A DNA stretch of 64,000 bases from Solen grandis (lineage: Eukaryota; Mollusca; Bivalvia; Adapedonta; Solenidae), in contig CM037789.1 in NCBI GenBank assembly GCA_021229015.1, positions 29,005,988 through 29,069,987 on the forward strand. Reading direction: 5' to 3'. Shown piece after piece: positions 11,165 through 22,739 of the stretch (the stretch's first letter is position 1; each line of letters starts with the position of its first letter). The translations under genes were made by a program, and so were the position numbers. The notes beneath the pieces are model-generated. The model did not search any database. It was not told where the DNA came from and worked only from the letters and a program-made list of their open reading frames with translations.

Positions 11165-11410
11165 ATGTGTTGATATAATACGCGATATTCGATACTAAGA
11201 TGACGAAAACGCGATAGCATGATTCTGGTCACGCGACAGAACGATAATGAAAACGCGACAATACGATAGTGCGGTGATGATAATGCAACGTAGTATCGTG
11301 TTTCACCATAGTGCTGTCGCGTTTTCACGATCATAATATCATACTGTTGTACTGTACAGGTATCATTATTGCGTTCTCATTATTGTCATATCGCATTATC
11401 ATAATTGCAT
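11165..11410. repeat. CG-containing imperfect palindrome (GATAGCGCGAAAAC family)
   Basis: The left half is built from words such as ACGAAAACGCGATAG, GACAGAACGATAATG and CGACAATACGATAG. The right half carries their complements (CTGTCGCGTTTTCACGATC, CATTATTGCGTTCTCATTATTG, CATATCGCATTATC). The whole can fold back about an axis near 11,285. It is rich in CG and TCGCG in an otherwise CG-poor sequence. A related stretch (TCGTGATTTCGTAATTTCGCG) lies at about 18,330-18,545. Confidence 0.65.
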
Positions 11411-11727
11411 CCTCGCTTTGCGCAATCATGCTATGGTGTTATCCCTCCATCGCTTTCCAGTGCGAATGTGAATGCTGAAAAAAGATCTTTAAGTACAGCA
11501 GTTCAAAAAGACGAGTTTATCTCATATAAATGCAATGTTTTTGATATTCATATGACGTCAGTTTTGACACTGGAGTTGAAGTCCGCTACCAAATTCTAGA
11601 GCGACATTCCTAAATGTTCATTAGAGATTTAAATTGAGATGTTATTGCATGTGTATCTGCACTTTCATTTTATTGTATTCAAATATTTTAATATTGTATG
11701 GTCAATTCAAATTTAGATCCATTTTTA

Positions 11728-13281
11728 GCTCACATGAGCACAACGTGCTCAAGGTGAGCTTTTCTGATCGCCTTTTGTCCGGCGTCCGTCGTCCGTCGTC
11801 CGTGCGTGCGTCCGTGCGTGCGTCCGTGCGTCCGGCGTCAACAATTGCTTCAAACAACATCTCCTCCTAAACGGCTTGGCCAATTTGAAAAATATTTTGC
11901 AGGTATGTTCCTTGGATGAAGCTCTACTAAAGTTGTATAAATGGTTCTGGTCCATTGCATAATTAGGTCACAGGAGCTAAAAATAGATTTTAAAAATGAA
12001 AATTTAAAAAATCTTCTTCTCTGAAACCACAAGGCCTAGCCTTTTGATTTTTGGTATGTAGCATGATCTTATGACTCTCTACCAGGATTGTACAAATTAT
12101 GCCCCTGGGGTCAAAATTGGCCCCGCCCCAGGGGTCACTTGATTTCACATAGGCTAATATAGGAAAAACTTGAAAAAATCTTCTTCTCCGAAACCACAAG
12201 GCCTAACCTTTTGATTTTTGGTATGTAGCATCATCTTATGGGCCACTACCAAGATTGTACAAATCATAGCCCTATGGTGATAAATGACCCCGAACCAGGG
12301 GTCACTTGTTTTACATAGAGTTATATAGAAAAATCAAAAAATCTTCCTCTATGAATCCATAAGGCCTAGAGCTTAGATATTTGGTATGTAGCATCATCTT
12401 ATGGGCCACTACCAAGATTGTACAAATCATAGCCCTATGGTGATAAATGACCCCGCACCAGGGGTCACTTGTTTTACATAGAGTTATATAGGAAATCTTA
12501 AAAAATCTTCTTCCATGAATGCATAAGGCCTAGAGCTTAGATATTTGGTATGAAGCATCATCTTATGGGCCACTACCAAGATTGTACAAATCATAGCCCT
12601 ATGGTGATAAATGACCCGCACCAGGGGTCACTTGTTTTACATAGAGTTATATAGGAAAATCTTAAAAAATCTTCTTCTATGAATCCATAAGGCCTAGAGC
12701 TTAGATATTTGGTATGTAGCATCATCTTATGGGCCACTACCAAGATTGTACAAATCATAGCCCTATGGTGATAAATGACCCCGCACCAGGGGTCACTTGT
12801 TTTACACAGAGTTATATAGGAAAATCTTAAAAAATCTTCTTCCATGAATGCTTAGATATTTGGTATGAAGCATCATCTTATGGGCCACTACCAAGATTGT
12901 ACAAATCATAGCCCTATGGTGATAAATGACCCCGCACCAGGGGTCACTTGTTTTACACAGAGTTATATAGGAAAATCTTAAAAAATCTTCTTCTATGAAT
13001 CCATAAGGCCTAGAGCTTAGATATTTGGTATGTTGTAGCATCTAATGGTACATTACAAAGATTTTCAAAGTCTTGGCCCTACGGTGATAAATGACCCTGC
13101 GCCCAAGTCTTCTCTGAAACCATATGGCCCATTGCTTAGGTATTTGGTGTGTAGTATTGTCAGGGGTAAAATGTTTTAGATTAAGTTATATCAGAATCCT
13201 TGTCTGTTTAAAAACCTTGACATCAGTTGAAGCAATGGTACTCAGGTGAGCGATTCAGGGCCATCATGGCCCTCTTGTTAT
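11728..13281 (+). mobile_element. Bivalve-type hairpin-ended element with 164-bp satellite core
   Basis: The left end TAGCTCACATGAGCACAACG contains a perfect hairpin TGAGCAC-AAC-GTGCTCA, then a (GTCCGTCG)n/(GTGCGTCC)n run (11,770-11,838). The core is a tandem array: the landmark GGGCCACTACCAAGATTG begins at 12,240, 12,403, 12,567, 12,731 and 12,882. That gives spacings of 163, 164, 164 and 151, the last because of a 13-bp deletion. Older units lie on both sides, from about 12,003 to 13,130. The right end GGTGAGCGATTCAGGGCC carries GGGCCA-TCA-TGGCCC followed by TCTTGTT. No protein is encoded; the minus-strand ORFs are repeat translations. I recall these ends from many bivalve sequences. A Helitron-like mechanism is possible but the end here is CTTG, not CTRR. 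Confidence 0.7.
12003..13130 (+). repeat. ~164-bp tandem array, about seven units
   Basis: Units contain AATCTTCTTC, AAGGCCTAG, TATTTGGTATGTAGCATCAT, ACCAAGATTGTACAAATC and CAGGGGTCACTTG in fixed order. The four central units are nearly identical while the first and last are diverged. That is the usual result of unequal crossing-over homogenising the centre. Confidence 0.9.
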
Positions 13282-13289
13282 TAGATGTC

Positions 13290-15570
13290 TTCAAATACAC
13301 ATAAAGGGTTGATTACTATGTACTAGAAACATGAAATTACAAATTTAATTATGACAGAATTTTGAATAATAGGTGTAGATAATGGGCCTTGAAAATCGAA
13401 AAATTGAAAAAAAATCTATATTTAAAATCAAGTATACTCATTTGTTCTTTCTTGGCTGATATCGGCCCAGCTGACAAGGAGTTATGGCCCTAGACTTTAC
13501 TCTCTACATTTATGAAGATTTTTTAAACACGCAGTGATCAAAAGTTATAGGTGATTAATCATTTATCTATAAACAGTTTCAAAATTTATAAAGTACAAGC
13601 TTTATTATCCATCCCTCATATCTTTTGATCGCATGCAGTCTTTCAGCCGCTCAGTGCTTTGATTGCAAAATGGTAAGACGAAGTTGAATTTAAATATGAT
13701 AAGACGCAGTTGTCTTTTTATTGCAGCTTTTCAACAGGGTTCGTTTATGTGCACATTTTACCAGCCTTTTCGCACAATTTCTTATCTTCGAGGATAATTA
13801 GAGTGCCGCAATTTCTTATAATGTTTCTATGGCATTGCACATTCGGGAAATGCGTTATCGGAAAAAGGATTTACAACGATATAATTGTCATCAAAAAACC
13901 CTGTCGTTTTCATTTTCAGCAAAAGGTTGAATAGAATTACAATACATCAATAATAATCGAAAATACAGCTGCGATTAGATATCAAGTTTACAGAAAAAGT
14001 TAAGAATAATGTCTGAGATAAGCTCATGATAGCGGAGATGATGATGATGATGTTCTGCTAATGCTGTTAAAACAGCAAAACTTTTCCTGTTTACTCAGTC
14101 TTATTTCATTCTACGTTCAGATTTTCAGTTACTACTTCAATTTGCATGGCAATTCGATGCTTAAAATCAATTATTTTTCTTGTATTAAGTTATAGATGTT
14201 TTTATTATATCTGTTTCATTCATTAAGTTTGAATTATTTTTTGAGTTCTGCTGATGTTCTTTATTCCATATAGCATCCATTATGTTTCATTAATTCAAAG
14301 TTGTTTAATTATTAAGGCACTCTGCACATTGATAGGCATTATGTAAGATTCCGTAAAAATGTTGATTAATGTGTTCTTTCTTTACAAACACTGTTCTTTT
14401 ATGACTGCATTGTTATTCTTATCACTGTCCCATATAGCAAACCCATCATACATAATTTCTGGCATACAAAACCAAATTATAATGTTTTCCAATTTTTCAA
14501 TTTTAATGACATAAAAAATATCAATACAAACGATCGGTTTTCTTTTTGTGTCTGATTAAATTTATAACTTCTGCATTATTTCGTAAAATCAAAAAATACC
14601 TTTCCTGTTTCAATGTCATATATATTTTTTCTTGTAAAAAGGTTTGTACCTTCACATAACATGTGCAATGATTGCACGGCGGATCACCGATTTTTTCGTT
14701 GTGTCGGTTAAGAGTGTTTCGTCATTTACAGAGCTACATAAACCATTAATTGTATTACTAATTTTGTATGAAGTTAAATAAAACGCAGTGGGCGCATGAA
14801 ACGTAACATGTGTATGAAAAGATTTAGCACATGCGAAGTGTTTGCGATATCTGTAATCAGCGCAGTTTTATTGAATATGACTCCAAAACTTAATTACCAA
14901 TGAATGTAGTCATACCTATGAAGATTCATCACTTTAAACTTTTAGAATGAGCGCGACAAGATTCTGGACGGACGCAAATATAACTCCGCCTACATAGAAC
15001 ATGTGGGGACATTCATAAGGGGGTACGAGAGGTGACTTTTTCCACTATATTTAATCTTAATTTTAATATTTCTCCACCTGTTAGACATTCAATTGCAAGT
15101 TTTGAAAATGTGTGGGTTTTTTTTCTTCTGATTTGTTGTTAACGTTGTTGTTTTACCATTTTGGCATCATTCATACGGACGATTACAAATATTTATTACT
15201 TATGTCACAACTAGAAGTTGCATAACCATGATACTCGGCATTTTTAATCTCCCATGTTTTAATCAAGCCTCATTTTAATTCTGTGGAACACAAGGCTAAA
15301 TGTTCTATGCCAAATAAAGTTTAATGTTGTTTTAGATTAATACCGCTTATTATTATGCTTGTTTTTTTTCTTCAGAATTATAGGAAAGTCTTGATAAATG
15401 GTTCATTCATTAAAATTGGTTATGGGTCATATCTGCTTTTTTTTTTTTTTTTTTTTATGAAAAGAAAATGGAGGCTATTCGGAGGGGATCAAAATATCGG
15501 CATAATTATAAAGCCACAGACGCTTTTTGGATTAGTTCATGCATGAGAATTCATGATTTTTGTAGAACAG
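13290..15570. other. AT-rich DNA without recognised gene
   Basis: Contains a short ATG/GATGATGATGATG run near 14,037 and a poly-T run (15,440-15,457). Nothing coding is recognised. ORFs of 60-75 codons at 13,710 and 15,355 have no motif. Confidence 0.4.
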
Positions 15571-15579
15571 CTTGTGGGA

Positions 15580-16060
15580 TCTAGACATAGTTGCCACAAT
15601 TGTGTTTGTTAGTTTGTCAGTGCGTCAGGTTGTCTGGATTTGCTCGTCTTGGATGGTCGCAGGAATTTCAAATAACTTGGCAGCCATGTACATACCCCAA
15701 TGAGATGGAGTGTCAAGATCCAGAATTTGGCCCCTAGCTCGGGAAATTCAAGGTTACACTAGAGGCCAAATGTCATTTGCTTCTCGGGCTGTTTTCCTAG
15801 ACATTGATCGCAGGATTTTCAATACGTTGGCAGTAATGTTTGCATCAATGAGAAGAACTTTCGCGCACAAGAGTTGTGTCCTAGCTCCAAGGTATTTTTG
15901 AAGGATTTTAAAGGATCTTGGCAGTATTGTTTGCCTTGGTGAGAAGTGCTGCGACACAGTTGCAAGTAAAGGTATACTTAGAAGGAAGGTCATCGCGCTG
16001 GATTTGTCCTCTTACACATGTTGGTGAAAAGTGCACCTTAAGCAGCGTGCTCGACGTGTC
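15580..16060 (+). repeat. Old copy of the 21.7-22.6 kb tandem-array family
   Basis: The words AGTTGCCACAATTG, GTTAGTTTGTCAGTGCGTC, GCAGGAATTTCAAATAACTTGGCAG, CGGGCTGTTTTCCTAGACATTGA, CGCACAAGAGTTGTGTCC and AGCTCCAAGGT recur in the same order in the array at 21.7-22.6 kb. Those copies read AATAACTTGGCAGTTATGTT, GGGCTGTAAC and GCACAAGAGC. This copy is diverged and about three units long. The 63-84 codon ORFs on both strands come from the repeat. Confidence 0.6.
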
Positions 16061-16099
16061 GCCTTTGTGTTTTATTAGATACTTAGACAGTATTTCGAT

Positions 16100-17170
16100 C
16101 TTTCAGCTTGTGTAACTTTGTTAATTACTATGTATATAGATTTTTTCATCACTATTATCAAGTAATTGAAACATTGGTATTTTCCATTATCTTGTTTCTA
16201 TATTTAATTTATGTATTGTTAGTATTAATGAACAAAGTGCGCTTCTATATTCTTTTAATGCTTAATTAAGATTTTTTGCTTCTATGATCCTTATTTTCCG
16301 TGTCAAAAATAGGCATTAATTTGAATAATCCATGCACATGAAGAAACCATAAAAAATACATTTTGTACTTGAAAAGCTTCATACTGCTGAATACTATTAT
16401 GTTATGATTGCAGAAAATTACACTACATGTATTCTGTTATGATTGCAGAAAAATACATACATGTATTATGTTCGGTTACAGGAATTGTTTATATTTTGAC
16501 AAATGCCTTTGGCGAAAGTAAATTAAAAGAGTTATAATCGAAAATATGTTTTAAACTTACTTTCCCTGCGGGAAAACATGGAAAACTGTATTTGTTTTAA
16601 CGTATATAACAAATTCGTTTCCATTATCTCTTGTCCGCGCTTTTGCCTACTTACATACTTTATGAAATTTCACTTACATAAGGTTAACCAAGATCAGAAA
16701 CATTGTAATCAATTTTGTTACTACTATTTCTAAAATATAAAATGTTTGCAACTGCTTGGAGAGATCGATCTTTTGTGTCATTTATAAACCCGACAATAGT
16801 CGGCCTAGCAATAAGCGTCTCCGCCCAAAACTGTAGCGCTTTGGGATAGAGACTTTGTGGTTAGGAAATGTCTACATTGGAGAAGAAGAGAAGGAACTGC
16901 AAGTCACTAGATTGAAAGAAACACATGGTAGTTCACTCTCTCTCTCTTCATTGGCGTTTGTTTTTGTTAAAAATCCACGACATTACTTGTATCATTTGGG
17001 TCAATGATATCTCACGCACTACACCCCAGACATCATACCACACCAAGACACATTATTCTTGCAAGTGCCAAACAATGCTTGAACTGCCCTTATATAGAAA
17101 CTGAATGGCAATTCAAAAGGATGCGTCGCGTCTGGAACACAAATTTGCTACGGTAATGAGTCCTACAGGC
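16100..17170. other. No gene seen
   Basis: Two near-identical short runs (ATGATTGCAGAAAATTACA and ATGATTGCAGAAAAATACAT, about 16,404 and 16,439) form a small duplication. A hairpin CCGAC-AATA-GTCGG at about 16,790 is followed directly by CCTAG, but it lacks an element body. Otherwise this is unremarkable AT-rich DNA. Confidence 0.35.
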
Positions 17171-17179
17171 CAGGTGATG

Positions 17180-19760
17180 GTTCTAAATAATATTGGGAAG
17201 TAATATGAAGAAAATTTTCCCATAGAAAAAAAAATAACTTGATGTTAATTTTTTTTGATTGTCTTTTTTATGTAATAGTTATTATTTAAAAACATTACCG
17301 ATAATATAAAAGTATGATGATTTACAGCGACGTCGGATACAGTAATTTTAAATTGATGTAAATTAGATGACTTTTTGATATGTTTTAAATTTTTATTTTA
17401 GAAACAAAATTTTAAAAGATATAAAAAATTTAATGGTTTTCACCCGCATATTTAACGTTTGACAAGGGACGTTGGTTTTTAAAACTTTTTGTGTCTTTTC
17501 GAAAAATATCGATGAAATTGGTTAGGATTTTTGAAATGTGGCAGCCTCATCTTGCGTATTTATATTGAGAATAAATCTTTGCCATTATAAAAGACAGATG
17601 GCCATAATCTTACTGGCATTAAAACATGTTTAAAAGAAACATTACTTTAATTTTTTTTGGTGTTTCAAATGTTTGTTTTGGAGAAATCAGAGAGGGGTTT
17701 TAAAAGTATGCAATGTTTGCCATGAAAAAAAGCACATTTTCGTTAAACGGCTTTCCCCAAATGTCTATTTATTATTTCTTCCATTTTGTGACGTTTTTTA
17801 AACCCCGCATAAAGCTTTTTTTTGAAATCTGAATACTTGTTCAGAATAAAAGGTTTTTTTTAAAAAAAAAAGGTTGAGCTTTGGGGAGAAGGTGATTGAA
17901 ACGTTCATTGCGTTTTTTTAAAAAGGGGTTTTCAAAAGAGAGTATGTGGAAAAAAAATTTTCAAAATAAAAAACTGTATTTTTTTTGCATGTACAAATGT
18001 CTTTTTAGAAAATTTACTCTGGGTAATTGTAATGTAAAATAAATGTGATTCGATTTACGAAATGATTATAAAATTGTAAGGGGTTTACCTTTAACCCCAT
18101 ATGAATGATTAAAAAAAAATTGAGTAACCCCGTTTTTATTATAATTCTAACAAAAGATTAGCGAACTATGCGAACCCTTTAACAAGTTCAAAAATTTTTA
18201 AAAAAAAAAATATGAAAAAAAAGCATCCCCCCCAAAAATTTTGCCGATTGAGAATGAAACTCTATTTTTTTAAAAACTTGTTGGGCAAAGCATATTGCCT
18301 TTGAATGAAAATTAAAAAAAAAAAATTTGGGAAATAGAGGGGAAAAGCGAAAATACGTGACAAAACGCGAAAAAAAATGGAAAATATAACTTGATTTTCT
18401 CATCGAAATTTTTCTTTTTTGTCTGTGGTTTCGTACTTTCAAGTTTTATCGTGATTTTTTTATAATATCATGACTTCGTTTTTTGCTTTTCTTATTTACG
18501 GTTTTTGTCATCGTATTTTCGTGATTTCGTAATTTCGCGTTTCAGAGTATTTTCTTTATAGGCGATGGGCCTAATGGAATTCCATGTTTTTTGGGGGTCG
18601 TTTTTAAAGACTATTCCCAAAGTTCTTTTTTTTTATTTTATTCAAATAGAAAAAAAAGTTGCCCCTAATTAGAAGGTAATAAAGGTCTGAAACGAATTAT
18701 AATGGCACGGAGACATGGACAAAAGTAAATGTTTATGGTGGGATTTTTAAAAAAAAAATGAGAATTAAAAGGGAGAGTAGAGGTTTTAGATTTTTCAACA
18801 TAATTTAAAACTTTTCCCTAATTACCGTTGAATAAGGTCTTGATTGTAAAATATAAAAAAGATAAAGTTCAAATAATAAAAGGTTTACATTGTCTTGTAA
18901 GTTTTGTTATTATCCCCAAATTCACAAGCTTTGAATTTTAGTACACTTGTTAGAAAAAATTTTTTAAAGTGTTAGTTTAAATTCCCTATTAAACATTAAT
19001 CAGAGAGGAGGAGTTTTTTAGACATTTTTTAGAGTTCCCCAACACTTATTTACTCCCCATAAATATTCAGTGAAATTACTTGCGTATTAAATGTGAAAAT
19101 TTTAAAGTTTAATTAAGGTTGATTTTAGTGGTTCGGTTTAATATAATTATTTTATTAAAAAAAATGTAAGGAAAAAGAATAAATACACTAATAAGAATTG
19201 TGCCCCCCAAAAGGGTTTATGGTATATAAAAAATGATTTAATTTTTAAAAAAAAACTTCCCAAATCTTTTAAAAAGATTAAAACTTTGTTATTTAGGGGG
19301 CTATTTCTGCCGCCCCCTTTTCCATTAGCTATGTTGAAATTTTTGAAAAAATTGTCAAATTCAGTTATTTGGAAGTACAAATTTTAAGTTTTTATTAGGT
19401 AATAACAGGATAAATGTTGTTAGGCCACTACTGCCAAACATTTCATTATTTTAAGGTATATCTTTTTAGAAAATTTTTTTTGAAAAATGCTTGTTATCCC
19501 CCTAATTTAAAGAAAAAATTTAAAAAAAAAAGGGAGAAATCCAGTTAATTAAGTGAATTTAGGTGGCAGTGTGGGGGCAAAGGCTTTTTTTTGTTAAAAA
19601 TAAAAGGGTAAACGAAAGTTTTTATTGCTAAATAACTGATATGTGACAAAATTTTTAGAAAAGTTTAATAGTAAGTGGAAAGTGGTGGCAGAATATGCAC
19701 CTAGTTATTAAACGAAATTATTTAAAATTTTTATAAAAAAAAAAATTCCCCCTTTTGGGT
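17180..19760. other. Probable low-accuracy consensus, homopolymer-rich
   Basis: The texture changes to dense runs of A, T, C and G of 4-10 bases (for example AAAAAAAAGGTTGAGC, CCCCCCAAAAATTTTG). This differs from both flanks and resembles unpolished long-read sequence. Inside it, 18,330-18,545 looks like a corrupted copy of the CG-containing palindrome at 11.2 kb. ORFs here (18,188-18,442 and 19,147-19,380) are poly-Lys/Phe products of homopolymers and are not supported. Confidence 0.55.
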
Positions 19761-20220
19761 AGAGGACAGACAATTTCAGAGGAAAATTGACTAATATAGA
19801 CCTTCTTTCTGTGATTTAATGGTTTTTGATACTGTCAGTTGTCCCCCTTTAAAGAGTTTTTTTCACTTAAAACCAAACACATTTTTTAGAATTACTTGAC
19901 GCTAGTATCCTAGGTATTTTGAGGTAGTACATAAATCCTTGATATCCCGCTTGCCTTTGTTTAAATCAGCAAAGCGATAGAATCTAAATAAAACTTGATA
20001 TAAGTATATATGATATCTCAACAAGTTCAAATGTTGTTAATATCGTACCACAAAGTCAATAATTGATTAAAAAAGAAATTCACATGGCCTTTCATGCATC
20101 TGCAATTGTAATGTTATCTGAGATTTAATGCATTTAGTAAAGGTTGGTTTTGACAGTCTCATCGTAAATAGTCTTAATGTTGTGCAAAGAAGAATTTTCC
20201 AAGTATCTAAAGACAGCTGC

Positions 20221-20283
20221 TGTTTTTTTGTTTTTTTTGTTGTTGTTGTTTTTTTGTCGTTATTGTTTTGTTTTGTTTGTTTT
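20221..20283. repeat. T-rich low-complexity tract
   Basis: A run of TTTTTTG and TTG/TTTTG units. It is a simple repeat next to the element fragment that starts at about 20,285. Confidence 0.7.
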
Positions 20284-20284
20284 A

Positions 20285-20600
20285 GCTCAACGTTTGAGAG
20301 AGGGCCATTGTCCATCGCCCATCGTCAACAATATCCTTAAAGCAACATCTCTTAAACCGCTGATTAGTCGAAATAACTAGGTCACAGGATATAATAAAAA
20401 ATGCAAACTTTGATAATCTTTTTCTCCATTAGTGCCTACAGCTAAATTTGTGCTATGTAGCATTATCTAGTGGATCTCTAGCAACATTGTTCAATTCATA
20501 ATCCTGGGGTCAAAATTTATCCCTTCCCAGGATGACTTGATTTATAAAGACTTACACACTAGGAAAAAAACTGTTTTCATGTACCGAAGTAAAATTTTAG
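20285..20600 (+). repeat. Decayed copy of the 11.7 kb element (left part)
   Basis: CGTCAACAATATCC...AACATCTCTTAAACCGCTG, AATAACTAGGTCACAGGA, TATGTAGCATTATCTAGTGG and CCTGGGGTCAAAATTTATCCC match the order of the start of the 11.7-12.1 kb element. There the sequence reads CGTCAACAATTGCTTCAAAC...CTCCTAAACGGCTTGG, TTAGGTCACAGGAGC, TATGTAGCATGATCTTATG and CCTGGGGTCAAAATTGG. Only the left end and about one core unit remain. Confidence 0.65.
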
Positions 20601-21235
20601 GCACTAGCTTCACCTACTGATTATTAAATTCTAAACGCCGTGGTGAAAGTTCATTTTTTTTATATATTCATTCAACAATAAATTGCTGCAAATTTTATAG
20701 CAAGTCACATGACTGTACCTACAATACCCTTTTAAAATTAGTTTTTTTAAACTTTTTATAGACATTATTTAAAAGAACACATTTTAGATGAAATTCAGTA
20801 AAACATATATTCGAAAAAAAAGGGAAAAAGTAACGCATTTTTGTATGAATTATAGAATTGTTAGCCAAGTTTCGGTAAATAATCTTTACCTTTCATGGAA
20901 AAAAAATGTATTTTTGTACTTTTTGGTTTTCGGCGCCACTCTAGACATAATGGTTCCAAAATAAAAAAGTCCATGTTACAGCTATTAAAACTTATTAAAC
21001 TGTGTTACTAGGGGTTTAAATTATGTCACCGGGAAAAAAATCTAAGTAAAACCGTATGAATAATGCAGATGCAACATTTCCTCTTAATCTTCATAAAAAA
21101 AAATACCGTTAACAACAACAGTATGCATCTAAAATCAATCTTAATAAAATGTTGTGTCAGTAAAAGTTTAGAAGCTGAGAATCTGTCATTGCCTTTTGGA
21201 AATTAAATTTGCTATTATGGTATTAAAGTGATTTA
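20600..21235. other. AT-rich, no gene seen
   Basis: No ORF or repeat that I recognise. Confidence 0.3.
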
Positions 21236-22735
21236 TTTTAATGCCCCCTTCGAAGAAGGGGTTGGGGCATATTGCTTTGCACATGTCGGTCGGTTGGTCG
21301 GTAGGTCCGTCGGACGGTCTGTCGGTAGACCAAACCTTGTTCGAGTGATAACTTAAATTCTATTGACTCTTAAGATTTAAACTTAATATGGTTGTTGCTT
21401 ATGACTATTAGAAGACTGAGGTTATAAGTAAATTCTCACAAATACTGTAAATTAAGCATTGCCCGACTGATTACTCAAAATCTAATTGACTCCTAGGCCT
21501 CAAACATTATAAAATAGTTACTTTTAGCTAGTAGAAGAACCCTATATGATTTTGAGGTTTGTACCTCAAAGGTCAAGATCATAAATTAAATTCTCTTGTG
21601 TTAAGGAAGCATTGTCCAACTGGTAACTCTACGCATCTCTTTTGTATCACATAATGCACAGTTGTTGTTTATAAGTAAAAGGAAATTCCCTTTTGTCGAG
21701 CCAGCTTGCGTTGAGCTCGACTTAGTTGTCACAATGCGTTACTGCGTTAGTGCGTCCGTCTGGATTAAATCGTGTCCGGGCTGTAACTTCGCCATAGATG
21801 GAGTGATTCGTAGCTCAAAGGTCAAGGTTATCATTTGAGGTCAAAGGTAAAAAAAAACGAGTTTATTTTTTGCTTGTCTGGGCTATTACTTTGCCATGGA
21901 TGGAGGGATTCTCAAATAACATGACACAATTGTCAAGCTAAGTGAGATTGTGTGTAGCGCACAAGAGCAAGAATCGTAGCTGAAAGTTCAAGATCATACT
22001 GGAATTGTAAGGTCAAAAATGTGTTCATTTTCGCTTATCAGGGGTGTTACTTCGCAATGGATTGGAGGATTCTCAAATTACTTGACACAAATGTCAAGCT
22101 TAGTGAGACAGTGTGTCTCGCACAAGAACCAAATTCGTAACTCAAAGGTCAGTCAAAGGCCATTTAGGTTTTTAAATGTTTTTTAAAAACTTGGCAGTTA
22201 TGTTAACCACAATTAGGCGGAGAATCAGACACACGTTTGTTTCCTAGCTCAAAGGTCTAGGTCCCACATAGAGGTCAAAGGTCAAGGAGTTTGATTTGCT
22301 TTTCGGGGCTGTAACTTAAACATGGAAGGCAGGATTTTCAAATAACTTGGCAGTTATGTTAACCGCAATAAGGCGGAGAGTCAGGCATAAGAGTTTTATC
22401 CTTAAAGGAAGGTTACACGGAAAGGTTTTTTAAAAAGCATGGATAACAGGATTTTTAAAACTTATGTTAACCTAAATGAGACGGAGTGTTACGTGCAAGA
22501 GTTATGTGCGCAGCTCCAAGGGCAATGTCGCACAGGGTCAAAGGTCATTTGCTTGTCTGGGCTGTATCTTAGACGTGAATCGCAGGATTTTCAAATAAAC
22601 TTGCAATTATGTTTACTTTCACCATGATAAGTTCTGAAATTTTGACATGCCCACGTTATGAAGTTAAACATCATGCATGTAGTATAGCTATATTAATCTT
22701 TGGCAAATGAGGTGGGGGCATATATGTTTTACCCA
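21236..22735 (+). mobile_element. Composite tandem-array element(s) with hairpin ends
   Basis: The left end has a perfect hairpin CCCCTTC-GAA-GAAGGGG in ATGCCCCC context, then CATATTG and (GTCGGTCG)n. The far right TGGGGGCATATATG at about 22,712 is the inverted counterpart of the left end, so the outer element may span both. At about 21,697 a second hairpin start, GTCGAG...GCTCGAC, then TTAGTTGTCACAATG, opens a nested array. That array contains units with GGGCTGTAACTT, GGATTTTCAAATAACTTGGC, GCACAAGAG and CTCAAAGGTCAAGG. No open frame resembles a transposase. Internal boundaries are inferred only. Confidence 0.55.
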
Positions 22736-22739
22736 CAAT

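Noticed and set aside
10839..11198. 119-codon ORF as a membrane protein gene
   Set aside because: No motif, no splice or promoter evidence, and it runs into a palindromic repeat.
12003..13130. CRISPR array
   Set aside because: Whole 164-bp units repeat without unique spacers, and the context is animal mobile-element DNA.
16790..16810. Another hairpin + CTAG Helitron-like end (CCGAC-AATA-GTCGG, then CCTAG)
   Set aside because: Stem is only 5 bp and no element body or repeat was found beside it.
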